A DNA stretch of 64,000 nucleotides from the NCBI RefSeq assembly GCF_006175945.1, contig NZ_VAJL01000001.1, positions 4,473,001 through 4,537,000 of the forward strand. Reading direction: 5' to 3'. The notes beneath the pieces are model-generated. The model saw only the letters and a program-made list of their open reading frames with translations. It ran no database searches and was not told the DNA's origin. The DNA comes from Chryseobacterium mulctrae. Its GTDB lineage: Bacteria > Bacteroidota > Bacteroidia > Flavobacteriales > Weeksellaceae. How positions within the stretch are numbered: position 1 is the first letter of the stretch; each line of letters begins with the position of its first letter. Position numbers and translations under genes: made by a program. Of this stretch, positions 7,101 to 16,650 are shown piece by piece.

Positions 7101-8816
7101 ATGACAACATTAGAAAAAGCGAAACTTTGGTTAAGTGACACCTTTGATAAAGAAACAAGAGATGCTGTTCAATTATTGATCGACAGCAATTCTCCTGATT
7201 TGGAAGACTCTTTTTATAGAGAATTAGAGTTCGGAACTGGAGGAATGAGAGGGATTATGGGTGTTGGAACCAATCGTTTAAATAAATATACGTTAGGTCA
7301 AGCAACACAGGGACTTGCAAATTATATGTTGCAGCAGTTTCAAGGTGAGGAAATTAGTGTTGCGATTGCTTATGACGTTCGTCACAATTCAAAAGAATTT
7401 GGAAAATTGGTGGCAGATGTCTTAACAGCAAACGGAATTAAAGTTTTGTTGTTTAAAAATCACAGACCAACTCCTGAATTGTCTTTCACTGTGCGTGATA
7501 AAAAATGCAACGGAGGAATTGTTTTAACGGCTTCTCATAATCCGCCAGAATACAACGGATATAAAGTATACTGGAATGACGGAGCGCAAATCGTTCCGCC
7601 ACATGATGAAGCAATTATTAACGAAGTATATTCTGTAAAATTTGAAGAAATCAAATTTGAAGGAAATGATGATTTAATCGAATGGATCGGAGAAGAGCAG
7701 GATGATATTTATATCGATGCTTGCATTGAAAATTCGACCTATCAAGATATTGGAAAAGGAAATTTAAATATTGTTTTCACATCTATTCACGGCACAACTT
7801 ATACAACAGTTCCACAAGCTTTGGAAAAAGCAGGATTCAAGAAAGTAGACCTTGTTAAAGAACAGATGATTCCGAGCGGAAATTTCCCGACGGTAGATTC
7901 TCCAAATCCGGAAGAACCTGCAGCCTTGGAAATGGCGATGGACCTAGCTAAAATAACTAACGCAGATATCGTTATCGGAACCGATCCTGATGGAGACAGA
8001 TTGGGAATTGCTGTTAGAAATTTGGAAGGTGAAATTCAATTGTTAAATGGAAACCAATGTAATACAATTTTAACGTATTATATTTTAGATCAGTGGAAAA
8101 ATCAAGGTAGAATTACCGGAAAAGAATTTATCGGTTCTACGATTGTAACTTCAGATATTTTCTTTGATATTGCTGAAAAATTTGGGGTTGACTGCAAAGT
8201 TGGATTAACAGGTTTCAAATGGATCGGAAAAATGATCCGTGATTTTGAAGGTAAGGAAAAATTTGTTTGCGGTGGTGAAGAAAGTTTTGGCTTTATGACC
8301 GGAGATTTCGTTCGTGATAAGGATTCTTGTGGAAGTATCATTTTAGCTTGTGAAATTGCAGCTTGGTGTAAAGCCAACGGAAAAACGATGTATGAATATC
8401 TGATCGAGATTTATCAGGAAACCGGGATGTATTACGAAGGTTTAATTAATATCGTTAAAAAAGGTAGAGACGGAGCAGAAGAAATTCAGAATATGATGAA
8501 AAATTTCCGTGAAAATCCTCCAAAATCATTGGCCGGTTCTTTAGTAGAAGAAGTTAAAGATTTTAAAGAGCAGACTAATTTTGTAGTTTCTCAAAATGAA
8601 AAACACGTGATGGATGATATTCCAAAATCTAATGTTTTGATTTATTACACGCAAGACGGAACAAAAGTTTGCGTAAGGCCTTCAGGAACAGAACCTAAAA
8701 TTAAATTTTATGTTTCTGTAAAAGAGAGCATAACTTCAAAAGAAGATTTCGGAGATAAATTAAAATCATTGGAAGCTAAAATCAGAGTAGTTAAAACAGA
8801 TTTGAAACTAGATTAA
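7101..8816 (+). CDS. Phospho-sugar mutase (phosphoglucomutase/phosphomannomutase family)
   Basis: 571 residues, the length of the PgcA-type alpha-D-phosphohexomutases. Catalytic phospho-Ser145 in TASHNPPEYNGYKVYW, Mg-binding DPDGDR from residue 295, sugar-binding GGEESFGF and phosphate-binding RPSGTEPK from 526 are all intact, in the normal order of four domains. It interconverts glucose/mannose 1- and 6-phosphates and so feeds nucleotide-sugar synthesis, which fits the GT2 and kdsB genes nearby. Exact sugar preference cannot be told. Followed after 17 bp by a lipoprotein gene. Confidence 0.93.
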   Translation: MTTLEKAKLWLSDTFDKETRDAVQLLIDSNSPDLEDSFYRELEFGTGGMRGIMGVGTNRLNKYTLGQATQGLANYMLQQFQGEEISVAIAYDVRHNSKEFGKLVADVLTANGIKVLLFKNHRPTPELSFTVRDKKCNGGIVLTASHNPPEYNGYKVYWNDGAQIVPPHDEAIINEVYSVKFEEIKFEGNDDLIEWIGEEQDDIYIDACIENSTYQDIGKGNLNIVFTSIHGTTYTTVPQALEKAGFKKVDLVKEQMIPSGNFPTVDSPNPEEPAALEMAMDLAKITNADIVIGTDPDGDRLGIAVRNLEGEIQLLNGNQCNTILTYYILDQWKNQGRITGKEFIGSTIVTSDIFFDIAEKFGVDCKVGLTGFKWIGKMIRDFEGKEKFVCGGEESFGFMTGDFVRDKDSCGSIILACEIAAWCKANGKTMYEYLIEIYQETGMYYEGLINIVKKGRDGAEEIQNMMKNFRENPPKSLAGSLVEEVKDFKEQTNFVVSQNEKHVMDDIPKSNVLIYYTQDGTKVCVRPSGTEPKIKFYVSVKESITSKEDFGDKLKSLEAKIRVVKTDLKLD

Positions 8817-8833
8817 TTTCCCGAGAACGACAG

Positions 8834-9727
8834 ATGATCAAAAAAATAATAGCATTTTGCGTACTATCTGCAGCTGTAGTTTCCTGTAAAAAAGAAGCTA
8901 CAGTTTCAGAAGCAAAATCGGTAAAGATTACTCAAACCGAATCCAAAGAAGATCAGTACAAGCCCATAGACACAGCCTGTTCATCCACTAATAAAACAGA
9001 CGATTATATTACATCTCTTCAATGGTACCGTACCAAAATAGATAAAGAGATTTCAGAAAATAGTCCGGAACAGAATGATAGGGTATACGAAGACTATCTG
9101 AAAGTAAGAGAAAAATATACAGAATGTCTCAATGCTTTGCATACAGATATATTAGACAAATATGTTGATTATCACACAGGAGAGCCAGACACCTATAATT
9201 TGCCTGCTAATGTAAAGAAAATTGCCGCAGAGTTGAAAAAAGAAGGTCTCGAATTTCGTGTAATGGGAGAGGGGTTTACCGAAATCCATTCATTACCCGG
9301 ATATTATGAGTCTGTTTTTAAAAATAAGGTAAGCCCTGATTATAATGCTTATATTTCACAAATGGCGAAAGATAACAAGGAAAATTATGCAATAAACGGT
9401 GGGTTGCAGATAACCTGGGAAGAACTGGGAGACCGACTGATTGTATGGGAAAATTTTATCAATAAATATCCTAAAAGTCCATTGATCAAATCGGTAACAG
9501 ATAATTATTATAGTTATTTGTCGGATTATCTTCTTGGAATGGACAGCAGTCAGGTTTATAACAGCGAAGAAAGAAAAATTTTTGATGACATAAGGCAAGA
9601 ATACAACCGAATCATCAAAATGTATCCGAACTCTAAGACCGCAAAAAAAACTAAAGAGTTAATAGCAGCTTATGATGCTCATATTCCTGAAGATCAGATA
9701 GGTGAGAAAATAAATTTAAGAAGATAA
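8834..9727 (+). CDS. Uncharacterised lipoprotein
   Basis: 297 residues. A lipoprotein signal (FCVLSAAVVSCKK, Cys18) is followed by a Ser/Thr/Lys linker and a mostly helical, charged body with no motif I recognise. Recurrent patterns such as YEDYLKVREKYTECLNAL and FINKYPKSPLIKSVTDNYY hint at helical repeats (the 'KYPKSP' type turn is common between TPR helices), and a late YNRIIKMYPNSKTAKKTKEL looks like a TPR-like helix pair. Probably periplasmic and attached to a membrane. Possibly cotranscribed with the mutase. Confidence 0.65.
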   Translation: MIKKIIAFCVLSAAVVSCKKEATVSEAKSVKITQTESKEDQYKPIDTACSSTNKTDDYITSLQWYRTKIDKEISENSPEQNDRVYEDYLKVREKYTECLNALHTDILDKYVDYHTGEPDTYNLPANVKKIAAELKKEGLEFRVMGEGFTEIHSLPGYYESVFKNKVSPDYNAYISQMAKDNKENYAINGGLQITWEELGDRLIVWENFINKYPKSPLIKSVTDNYYSYLSDYLLGMDSSQVYNSEERKIFDDIRQEYNRIIKMYPNSKTAKKTKELIAAYDAHIPEDQIGEKINLRR

Positions 9728-9760
9728 GATAATATTAGTAAATTTTAAATAAGAATAAAA

Positions 9761-11014
9761 GTGAAAGTTTCAAAATTAGCAGCGAACCTCATTGGTTCTG
9801 AAATTGTAAAAATTGGTAACGAGGTAAATGATTTAAAGGCGAAAGGTGCAGAAATTGCCAACCTTACGATTGGTGATTTGAATTCTAATCTTTATCCTAT
9901 TCCTGCAGAATTGAAAGAAGAAATTCAGAAAGCATATCAGAATAACTTAACCAATTATCCGCCTGCAAACGGATTATTATCATTAAGAACTGAAGTTTCT
10001 AAAGACTTGAAAATAAGATGGAATTTAGAATATTCAGCAAATGATATTTTGATTACAGCAGGTTCAAGACCTTTGATTTATGCAGTGTATAAAACAATCG
10101 TTGACGAAGGAGATAAAGTAATTTATCCTACACCGTCTTGGAACAACAATCATTACGCTTATCTTACTTCTGCAGATGCTGTTGAAGTAAAAACTACTCA
10201 GAAAAACAATTTCTTACCAACTGCTGAAGATTTGAAACCTCACTTGAGCGGAGCTGTTCTTTTAGCGCTTTGTTCACCGTTAAATCCTACAGGAACCATG
10301 TTTACAGAAGCTCAGTTAAGAGAAATCTGTGAAATGATCTTGGAAGAAAATGCAAAAAGAGGAGCAGACGAAAAGCCGTTATATTTAATGTACGATCAGA
10401 TTTATTCTAATCTTACTTTTGGAGCAAAACACGTAGATCCGGTTTCTCTTTTCCCTGAAATGAGAGACTTTACCATTTATATTGATGGTATTTCTAAATG
10501 TCTTGCCGCAACAGGAGTTCGTGTAGGATGGGGATTCGGGCCGTCTCACATCATAGATAAAATGAAAGCTTTGTTGACTCACGTTGGAGCTTGGGCGCCA
10601 AAGCCAGAGCAGGAAGCAACTGCAAAATATTTCCAAAATTCAGAGAATGTAAATACATTTATTACTGATTTTAAAGGGAAACTGGAAGCTAGCTTAAAAG
10701 TTCTTCATAACGGAATCCAGAATTTAAAAACCAATGGTTTAGCAGTTGATAGCATCGAACCGATGGGAGCGATGTATCTTACCATTAAATTAGATTACAT
10801 TGGAAAAACAAAACCAGACGGAATCGTAATCGGAAATTCTTCTGATTTGGTTTTCTATTTAATCAATGAAGCGGGAGTTGCTTTAGTTCCTTTCTCTGCT
10901 TTTGGTGAAGAAAAATCTGAGCCGTGGTTCAGAGCTTCTGTAGGAGGTTTAGATATCAAAGAAATCGAGCTGATGATGCCGAAACTGGAGAATGCTTTAA
11001 ATAATTTAAAATAG
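9761..11014 (+). CDS. PLP-dependent class I/II aminotransferase (aspartate-type)
   Basis: 417 residues from a GTG start (MKVSKLAANLIGSEIVKIG). Fold type I aminotransferase: LTIGDLNSNLYPIP at the substrate-lid end, NYPPANGLLSLR, AGSRPLIYAVYKT, CSPLNPTGTMFTEAQL, MYDQIYSNLTFG, and the Schiff-base lysine in IDGISKCLAATGVRVGWG. The C-terminal small domain ends with PWFRASVGGLD, holding the carboxylate-binding Arg. Substrate is not certain; the subgroup is annotated as aspartate or general amino-acid aminotransferase. A strong intrinsic terminator follows. Confidence 0.9.
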   Translation: MKVSKLAANLIGSEIVKIGNEVNDLKAKGAEIANLTIGDLNSNLYPIPAELKEEIQKAYQNNLTNYPPANGLLSLRTEVSKDLKIRWNLEYSANDILITAGSRPLIYAVYKTIVDEGDKVIYPTPSWNNNHYAYLTSADAVEVKTTQKNNFLPTAEDLKPHLSGAVLLALCSPLNPTGTMFTEAQLREICEMILEENAKRGADEKPLYLMYDQIYSNLTFGAKHVDPVSLFPEMRDFTIYIDGISKCLAATGVRVGWGFGPSHIIDKMKALLTHVGAWAPKPEQEATAKYFQNSENVNTFITDFKGKLEASLKVLHNGIQNLKTNGLAVDSIEPMGAMYLTIKLDYIGKTKPDGIVIGNSSDLVFYLINEAGVALVPFSAFGEEKSEPWFRASVGGLDIKEIELMMPKLENALNNLK

Positions 11015-11041
11015 TTTAAAAATTTTTTCTAAATTTATATC

Positions 11042-11076
11042 AAGTTGATTCTTAATTTTAAGAATCAACTTTTTTA
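11042..11076. terminator. Intrinsic terminator after the aminotransferase
   Basis: A 12-bp stem AAGTTGATTCTT / AAGAATCAACTT with a short AT loop is followed by TTTTTTATT. It separates the aminotransferase from the protease gene, whose ATG is 28 bp further on. Confidence 0.8.
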
Positions 11077-11104
11077 TTATAAATACTTAATAACTGTAAC
11101 ACAA

Positions 11105-12445
11105 ATGGATAATGAAAAAAAAGAATCCAACCAGAATGAGTTGGAACAAAATCAGCCACAGCAAGACAATAATTCGCCTTCTGATGACTTTTCAGAGCAG
11201 CGAAATTCTGAATCAGAAAATATAATTACTGAAAATTCTACAAATGAGATTCAGGAAAAACCCATAGAAAATCAACCTAAAGAAAGCTTGCCCGTAACCG
11301 AAAAAAAGAAAAAGAACGGTTATAAAATTGCATTTTTCAGTTTGGGAGGGATCATTCTTTTAGGCGGAGCTTCTTATTTTGGATATCAATACTACAAAAA
11401 TCATCAGGTTGAACCTATCGTTGAAAATGTCTGCTTAGATGCCGATACCAAAATTTACGATGCTTATAAAGATGCTGTCGTAATGGTAAAACACAGATAT
11501 GCTTTTGTTGCAAAAATTAAAGGAAAAGAAGTTCAGCTGAATATTCCTGAAGCTTCAGAAGAAACACTTTTTGGAACTGCATTTTTTGTTGACAAAAAAG
11601 GAAATATGATCTCAAACAGTCATGTTTTGCAACCTTGGAATTCTCCGGAAAATATTGATAAAATAAATACTGATGCAGCCAACATCCGAAGAAAAATTGC
11701 TTCGATTCTTACCACTGATATTTCGGAAGACGGTTACGAAACCTTTATTGCATCCAATTGGGGAAATGCATCTTCAGAATATAATGAAGAAGGCAGCTAT
11801 CATGAAGGAGACGGTGAAGAAGGAGGAGGCGAAGAGTTTATAAATTCAAATGATGTCGCTGTAGATTCTACTACAACTTCTGATGATATTGCAGCCTCAA
11901 TTCCTCAGAAAGATTATGTTTCAGAAGACGAAATCGAAGTTTATATGAAAACTGTAGATATTTCTGTCGCTTTACATAATTCTGCTGAACTATGGTTGCC
12001 CTGTACGATTGAAAAAATTTCTGAAGACCAATCTATTGATTTAGGAGTTTTACAATTAACAAATAAAGAAACGCCAAATACTGTTGTAAATATTATCAAT
12101 CTTGATAATGCTGTAACCGATGATCAAAGTTTACGCCCCGGTGAAAAAGCGGTGATGATTGGCTATCCTTTAGGCGAAGATTTAGCGCAAACCATTTCAG
12201 GAATTAAAGTACAGCTGTATAATGGACAAATCAGTAAAGAATCTGATGGAACAAAAATCCAATATAGTGTTACTTCAACACACGGTGCAAGCGGAGCTCC
12301 AGTTTTTAATAATTGCGGACAATTAATTGCCGTTAATTTTAGTGGAGTTGAAAAAGTACAGGGTTATAATTTTGGAATTATCGCCAAGAAAATTTACTCT
12401 GTATATCCTGTTATAGCTGGTGAAGCAAGACCAAGTACAGAATAA
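11105..12445 (+). CDS. Membrane-anchored trypsin-like serine protease
   Basis: 446 residues from the ATG at 11105; the longer frame back to 11045 runs through the terminator and is rejected. Residues 1-70 are Gln/Asn/Glu-rich and disordered, a single membrane helix is at about 75-97 (IAFFSLGGIILLGGASYFGY), and the rest is a chymotrypsin-fold protease. Likely triad: His173 (ISNSHVL), Asp312 (SIDLGVLQL), Ser396 (GASGAPVF). Between His and Asp is a long acidic, Gly-rich insert (about 220-270). The domain should face the periplasm. DegP-like PDZ domains are missing. Confidence 0.82.
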   Translation: MDNEKKESNQNELEQNQPQQDNNSPSDDFSEQRNSESENIITENSTNEIQEKPIENQPKESLPVTEKKKKNGYKIAFFSLGGIILLGGASYFGYQYYKNHQVEPIVENVCLDADTKIYDAYKDAVVMVKHRYAFVAKIKGKEVQLNIPEASEETLFGTAFFVDKKGNMISNSHVLQPWNSPENIDKINTDAANIRRKIASILTTDISEDGYETFIASNWGNASSEYNEEGSYHEGDGEEGGGEEFINSNDVAVDSTTTSDDIAASIPQKDYVSEDEIEVYMKTVDISVALHNSAELWLPCTIEKISEDQSIDLGVLQLTNKETPNTVVNIINLDNAVTDDQSLRPGEKAVMIGYPLGEDLAQTISGIKVQLYNGQISKESDGTKIQYSVTSTHGASGAPVFNNCGQLIAVNFSGVEKVQGYNFGIIAKKIYSVYPVIAGEARPSTE

Positions 12446-12570
12446 TCATGATATCAAAATATTAATTTGCTGTTATGAATAACAAAAAAATAGAAAAACA
12501 ATTTTATTGAAAGTTCATGAAATTACTGCATATTTAAGCCACTTATTGCACCAGATTATTTACTATTTCC

Positions 12571-12643
12571 GTTGCTCCAGAGGAGCAACAACTGTGTAGC
12601 AAAAATATATAACACGAAGATTGCGCTCCGTAGGAGCGCAATC
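12571..12643. repeat. REP-like palindromic element, copy 1
   Basis: Two GC-richer hairpins 30 bp apart: GTTGCTCCAGAGGAGCAAC (12571-12589) followed by ACTGTGTAG, then an 11-bp perfect stem GATTGCGCTCC / GGAGCGCAATC with a GTA loop (12619-12643). The same pair of hairpins and the TGTGTAG word recur at 43930-44095. It lies in the gap before the VIT protein gene; a 67-residue minus-strand ORF over it is not real. Confidence 0.75.
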
Positions 12644-12738
12644 TTTATCGGATTGAAAAATTTGAATGAACAACATTATCATCAGATTTTCCGTAATTAA
12701 TTTAAACCAATTTATGATAACAAAAACCAAAATATCAG

Positions 12739-15579
12739 ATGAAAAAAATAAATAGTTTAATTGCAACTTTGCTTTTCAGTGTTGCATTTGCACAAATTCC
12801 AACATTGGAAGTTGAAAACCAAAAAAAGCATCCCGTCATTCTTCAGGAGGCTAAAATTGACACCAAGATCTTAGGAAATCTTGCGACGACAACGGCGACA
12901 TACACATTTTATAATCCAAGCAACAGAATTCTTGAGGGGAAGCTCACTTTTCCGCTTCCGGAAGGTGTTTCAGTAAGTGGTTACGCTTTGGATATCAACG
13001 GCAAACTCAGAAATGCAGTTCCTGTCCCCAAAGAAAGAGCCAAAGAAGTTTTCGAAAGTATTGAAAGAATAAATGTTGATCCGGGAATTATTGAGAAAGT
13101 AGAAGGAAATAATTTCAGAACCAGGATTTATCCTATTCCACAAAAAGGTAGTCGAACAATTCAGATCACTTATCATCAGGAATTAAAGAATGTTGCTTCA
13201 GATTATCAATATTTTTTAAACTTTGCGAATGCAACGACAATTCCGAAATTTAATCTGAAAGTCTGGATCAGTGAAACAGCAAGTATTCCGAAGATTTTAG
13301 AAAATCCTGACGGAAGTTTTGCTTTTCAGAAACAGGGAAATCAATGGATTGCAGAAATTGCTAAATCTGATTTTACACCTAATGAAAGTTTAAAAGTTAC
13401 GATTCCTAAAAACCAAAATTCATCGAATGTTGTTTTGCAGAAAGCTTCGGGAGACAAATTTTATTTTGCTATAAATGTAGGATTAGATTTTCCCGTAAAA
13501 GAAAAACAAAGATCTCAGAAAATTGCGATTATTTGGGATAATTCTTTCAGTGGAACCAAAAGAAACCGAGATAAAGAACTTGATTTTTTGAATGCTTATT
13601 TTGCAGATAATAAAAATGTTTCCGTTTCTTTTTCTTTGCTGAACAATACTTTTGAAAAAGCTGAAGAATTCAATATTTCTCAGGGAAACTGGAGCGAACT
13701 GAAAGTTAGAATTTTAAATTTAAAATATGATGGCGGAACAGATTTCGGAGCTTTAAAAGAAATCAATGGAATAGAAGAATATCTTTTGTTTTCGGATGGA
13801 ATTTCCAATTTTGGAGATTTAACGATGAAGTTTAAAAAGCCTTTAAACAGTATTGCAAGCACACCAACTTCAGATTTTAATCTGCTTAAATTATTGGCAA
13901 ATCAATCAGGTGGAAATTTTATTAATTTAAATGAATTAGATACACAATCAGCTTTAAAAACCTACAAAAAATTGCCGGTTCGTTTTTTAGGATTTAAAGA
14001 AAATCCCAATATGGAGGAATTGTTTCCAAATATAGGTTCTGTAATCAGCGAGCCTATCAATATTTTTGGAATTACATCTGGAAATGCGGGGAAATTAACC
14101 GCTGTTTTCTCAGTAGGAAATGAAAAATTTGAAACACCTGTAGATTTTTCAAATGCACAAGCGTTGGAAAACTGGCAGATTGCTCAATTTTGGGCTCAGA
14201 AAAAAATAAATGAATTAGAATTAAATTCAACTCAAAACCGTCAGGAAATTAAAAATATTAGCGAACAATTCGGAGTTGTAAGCAAAAACACAAGTTTGAT
14301 TGTCTTAGATGACATCAACGATTATGTACGCTACAAAATTACGCCGCCACAGGAATTATTGGCTGACTATCAGAAAATTGTTTCTCAGAACAAAGGAAGA
14401 GTTTTAGAACAGAGAAAAAATCTTTTATCTAAAGCTTTTGATAAAACCAGAGAATTAAAAACGTGGTGGAATACAGAATTTAAGCCTGTAGAAAAAAAGG
14501 AATACCCAAGAATTTCTAATCAATCAACACCAGTTCCTCAAGCACAAAGAGATGTTCCGTTGAGTGAGGTAATTAATTCAGGAAGAGCAGATATGGCTAT
14601 TGAAGTTTCAAGCTCAAATAAAATGGTAGAATCTGAAGCTAAGCCAAAAGGAAAAATCACTTTAGTCGATATAGAAAGCACAGAAGAATATATGAAAGAC
14701 TTTCAGAATTTGCAGTCTGCAGAAGTGATTTATCAGAAATATTTAGAAAATCGCTCAAAGCATGAAAAACAGGTTTCTTATTATTTCGATATTTCTAAAT
14801 TACTGTTCAAAAAAGGTGACAAAGCACTTTCACTAAAAGTTTTAAGCACATTAGCAGAGCTTGATCTTGAAAATGAAGAGTTGTACAAAACCATTTATTA
14901 TCTGTTAAAACAAAGAGGTCATTACGATAAAGAACTTTGGATCACTCAGAAAATCCTTGAATGGCGACCTTTTGATGCGCAAAGCCACAGAGATTATGCA
15001 TTAGCTTTGGTCGATAACAAAAAACCGCAGGAAGCTTTAAATATTTATAAATCTTTGCTGTATCAGGAATTTACAGATGAAATTTCAGTAAGAGATAACG
15101 GAATTGAAGAAATCTTGATTATGGAAATCAATAATATTTTAAAGCAAAATAAAAATGTTGACGGAAGTAAAATCGATGATCGCCTGAAAGCAGATTTGCC
15201 TGTAGATATTCGTGTCGTGATCAATTGGAATAAAGACAATACAGACATCGATCTTTGGGTAACCGATCCAAAAGGCGAAGATTGCTCTTATCAGCATAAA
15301 TCTACTGCAATTGGCGGAAGAATAAGTAACGATTTTACACAAGGTTTCGGGCCAGAACAGTTTTTGCTGAAAAAAGCAGTGAAAGGAAAATATAAAATCA
15401 AGACCAATTTCTTTGGGGAAAGACAGAATATTCTTTCCGGGCCAACAACGGTGATGGCCGAAGTTTATCTGTATTATTCTGATGGAAGACAGGAAAGAAA
15501 GATTGCCGTTTTCCAAAGCCAGAAAGAAAATAAAAAAGAAAACGATAGCAAAATTCTGATTGGAGAATTTGAGTTTTAA
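12739..15579 (+). CDS. VIT-domain, VWA-like and TPR-containing exported protein with C-terminal DUF2135-like domain
   Basis: 946 residues with a signal peptide (ends VAFAQ, residue 19). Order: VIT domain (about 25-155; typical LEGKLTFPLPEGVSVSGYALDINGKL), a von-Willebrand-like domain from about 255 that keeps a DxSxS metal site (DNSFSG), a linker, a helical tetratricopeptide-like part (about 660-790, SYYFDISKLLFKKGDKALSLK), and a final sandwich domain (INWNKDNTDIDLWVTDPKGE) of the DUF2135 type. VIT/VWA proteins resemble inter-alpha-trypsin inhibitor heavy chains; in bacteria their function is unknown. Probably periplasmic or surface located. A terminator follows. Confidence 0.88.
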   Translation: MKKINSLIATLLFSVAFAQIPTLEVENQKKHPVILQEAKIDTKILGNLATTTATYTFYNPSNRILEGKLTFPLPEGVSVSGYALDINGKLRNAVPVPKERAKEVFESIERINVDPGIIEKVEGNNFRTRIYPIPQKGSRTIQITYHQELKNVASDYQYFLNFANATTIPKFNLKVWISETASIPKILENPDGSFAFQKQGNQWIAEIAKSDFTPNESLKVTIPKNQNSSNVVLQKASGDKFYFAINVGLDFPVKEKQRSQKIAIIWDNSFSGTKRNRDKELDFLNAYFADNKNVSVSFSLLNNTFEKAEEFNISQGNWSELKVRILNLKYDGGTDFGALKEINGIEEYLLFSDGISNFGDLTMKFKKPLNSIASTPTSDFNLLKLLANQSGGNFINLNELDTQSALKTYKKLPVRFLGFKENPNMEELFPNIGSVISEPINIFGITSGNAGKLTAVFSVGNEKFETPVDFSNAQALENWQIAQFWAQKKINELELNSTQNRQEIKNISEQFGVVSKNTSLIVLDDINDYVRYKITPPQELLADYQKIVSQNKGRVLEQRKNLLSKAFDKTRELKTWWNTEFKPVEKKEYPRISNQSTPVPQAQRDVPLSEVINSGRADMAIEVSSSNKMVESEAKPKGKITLVDIESTEEYMKDFQNLQSAEVIYQKYLENRSKHEKQVSYYFDISKLLFKKGDKALSLKVLSTLAELDLENEELYKTIYYLLKQRGHYDKELWITQKILEWRPFDAQSHRDYALALVDNKKPQEALNIYKSLLYQEFTDEISVRDNGIEEILIMEINNILKQNKNVDGSKIDDRLKADLPVDIRVVINWNKDNTDIDLWVTDPKGEDCSYQHKSTAIGGRISNDFTQGFGPEQFLLKKAVKGKYKIKTNFFGERQNILSGPTTVMAEVYLYYSDGRQERKIAVFQSQKENKKENDSKILIGEFEF

Positions 15580-15592
15580 GAAAAATCACATA

Positions 15593-15628
15593 AATTGCCG
15601 AAGGTTTGTACTTCGGCAATTTTATTTT
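15593..15628. terminator. Intrinsic terminator after the VIT/VWA gene
   Basis: AATTGCCGAAG and CTTCGGCAATT pair around a GTTTGTA loop, followed by TTATTTTTA. Confidence 0.8.
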
Positions 15629-15656
15629 TAGTCACGTTTTTTAGATAGATTAATTT

Positions 15657-15745
15657 GGGCAGCTTTTTCCGCCTTCCACTCCCGCTTTTTTGCCTTCACT
15701 TCGTTTCGGCAAAAAGAGCTCCGCTCAAGTCGGGCTATGTGAAAT
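15657..15745. repeat. Dispersed GC-richer repeat with internal inverted words
   Basis: A stretch beginning GGGCAGCTTTTTCCGCC, richer in G+C than its surroundings, holding the inverted pair TTTTTTGCC / GGCAAAAAG and ending CGCTCAAGTCGGGCT. It resembles a repeat type I know from flavobacterial intergenic DNA. No copy elsewhere in this window, so the assignment rests on recollection and composition. Confidence 0.45.
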
Positions 15746-15792
15746 TCGCCGTTGAACAAACAAAATTAATTAGAACAAAAAGAAATTAATAA

Positions 15793-16515
15793 ATGAAAAT
15801 TATCGCTGTTATTCCTGCGCGTTATGAAGCCAGCCGTTTTCCCGCAAAACTGATGCAGATTTTGGGTGAAAAAACAGTCATTACAACAACCTATCAAAAT
15901 GTTGTAGAAACCGGACTTTTCGATGAAGTTTTTGTAGCTACAGATTCTGAAATCATCTTTAATGAAATTCAAAATCATGGCGGAAAAGCTGTAATGACAG
16001 GACAACACGAAACAGGAAGCGACCGAATTGCAGAAGCAGTACAGAATATTGATTGCGATATTGTCATCAACGTTCAAGGTGACGAACCGTTTTTAAAATT
16101 AGAACCTTTAAAGCAGCTAATAGAAGTTTTTAAAGAAGACGAAAATCAGGAAATTTCTTTGGCTTCATTAAAAATAAAACTTCACGAAAAAGAAGAAATT
16201 GAAAACCCGAATAACGTAAAAGTAATTACCGATAACAATGGTTTTGCATTATATTTCAGCCGTTCTGTAATTCCTTTTCACAGGGAAATTTCTTATGATG
16301 TTGATTATTTTAAACACATCGGAGTTTATGCTTTCAGAAAACACGCTTTGCTTCAATTCTCAAAATTAGAAATGAAACCTTTGGAAATTTCAGAAAAAAT
16401 TGAGTGCATCCGTTATCTGGAATATGGAATGAAAATTAAATTAATAGAAACCAATTTCATCGGAGTCGGAATCGATACACCGGAAGATTTAGAAAAAGCA
16501 AGAAAGTTACTATAA
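15793..16515 (+). CDS. kdsB: 3-deoxy-manno-octulosonate cytidylyltransferase (CMP-KDO synthetase)
   Basis: 240 residues, normal length. The N-terminal nucleotide-binding loop [16 protein letters not shown] (7-22), [12 protein letters not shown] (about 76-87), INVQGDEPF (about 94-102) and the late [12 protein letters not shown] are all diagnostic. It activates KDO as CMP-KDO for lipopolysaccharide core assembly, showing a Gram-negative outer membrane with LPS. It stands alone after a dispersed repeat; no other LPS gene is next to it. Confidence 0.96.
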   Translation: MKIIAVIPARYEASRFPAKLMQILGEKTVITTTYQNVVETGLFDEVFVATDSEIIFNEIQNHGGKAVMTGQHETGSDRIAEAVQNIDCDIVINVQGDEPFLKLEPLKQLIEVFKEDENQEISLASLKIKLHEKEEIENPNNVKVITDNNGFALYFSRSVIPFHREISYDVDYFKHIGVYAFRKHALLQFSKLEMKPLEISEKIECIRYLEYGMKIKLIETNFIGVGIDTPEDLEKARKLL

Positions 16516-16600
16516 GAGCCAAGGTAAAAGTATAAAGGTAAAAGTTTTGTTTACTGAAACAATACATTACAAATTTGTGATATTTTGTTACACTGCTACA

Positions 16601-16632
16601 TTGTTACATTAGACAAGAAAGGCTTATATTTG
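16601..16632 (+). promoter_or_regulatory. Promoter for the LolA-like gene
   Basis: TTG at 16601-16603, a 21-bp spacer, then an exact -7 box TATATTTG at 16625-16632, 18 bp before the ATG at 16651. This fits the Bacteroidota sigma-A consensus at both boxes. Confidence 0.6.
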
Positions 16633-16650
16633 ATTTTATAAATTGATTTA

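Noticed and set aside
12563..12766. A 67-residue minus-strand ORF
   Set aside because: Made of REP-like hairpins and the start of the VIT protein gene on the other strand.
15139..15516. A 125-residue minus-strand ORF inside the VIT/VWA gene
   Set aside because: Antisense shadow of a well-supported coding frame; no family features.
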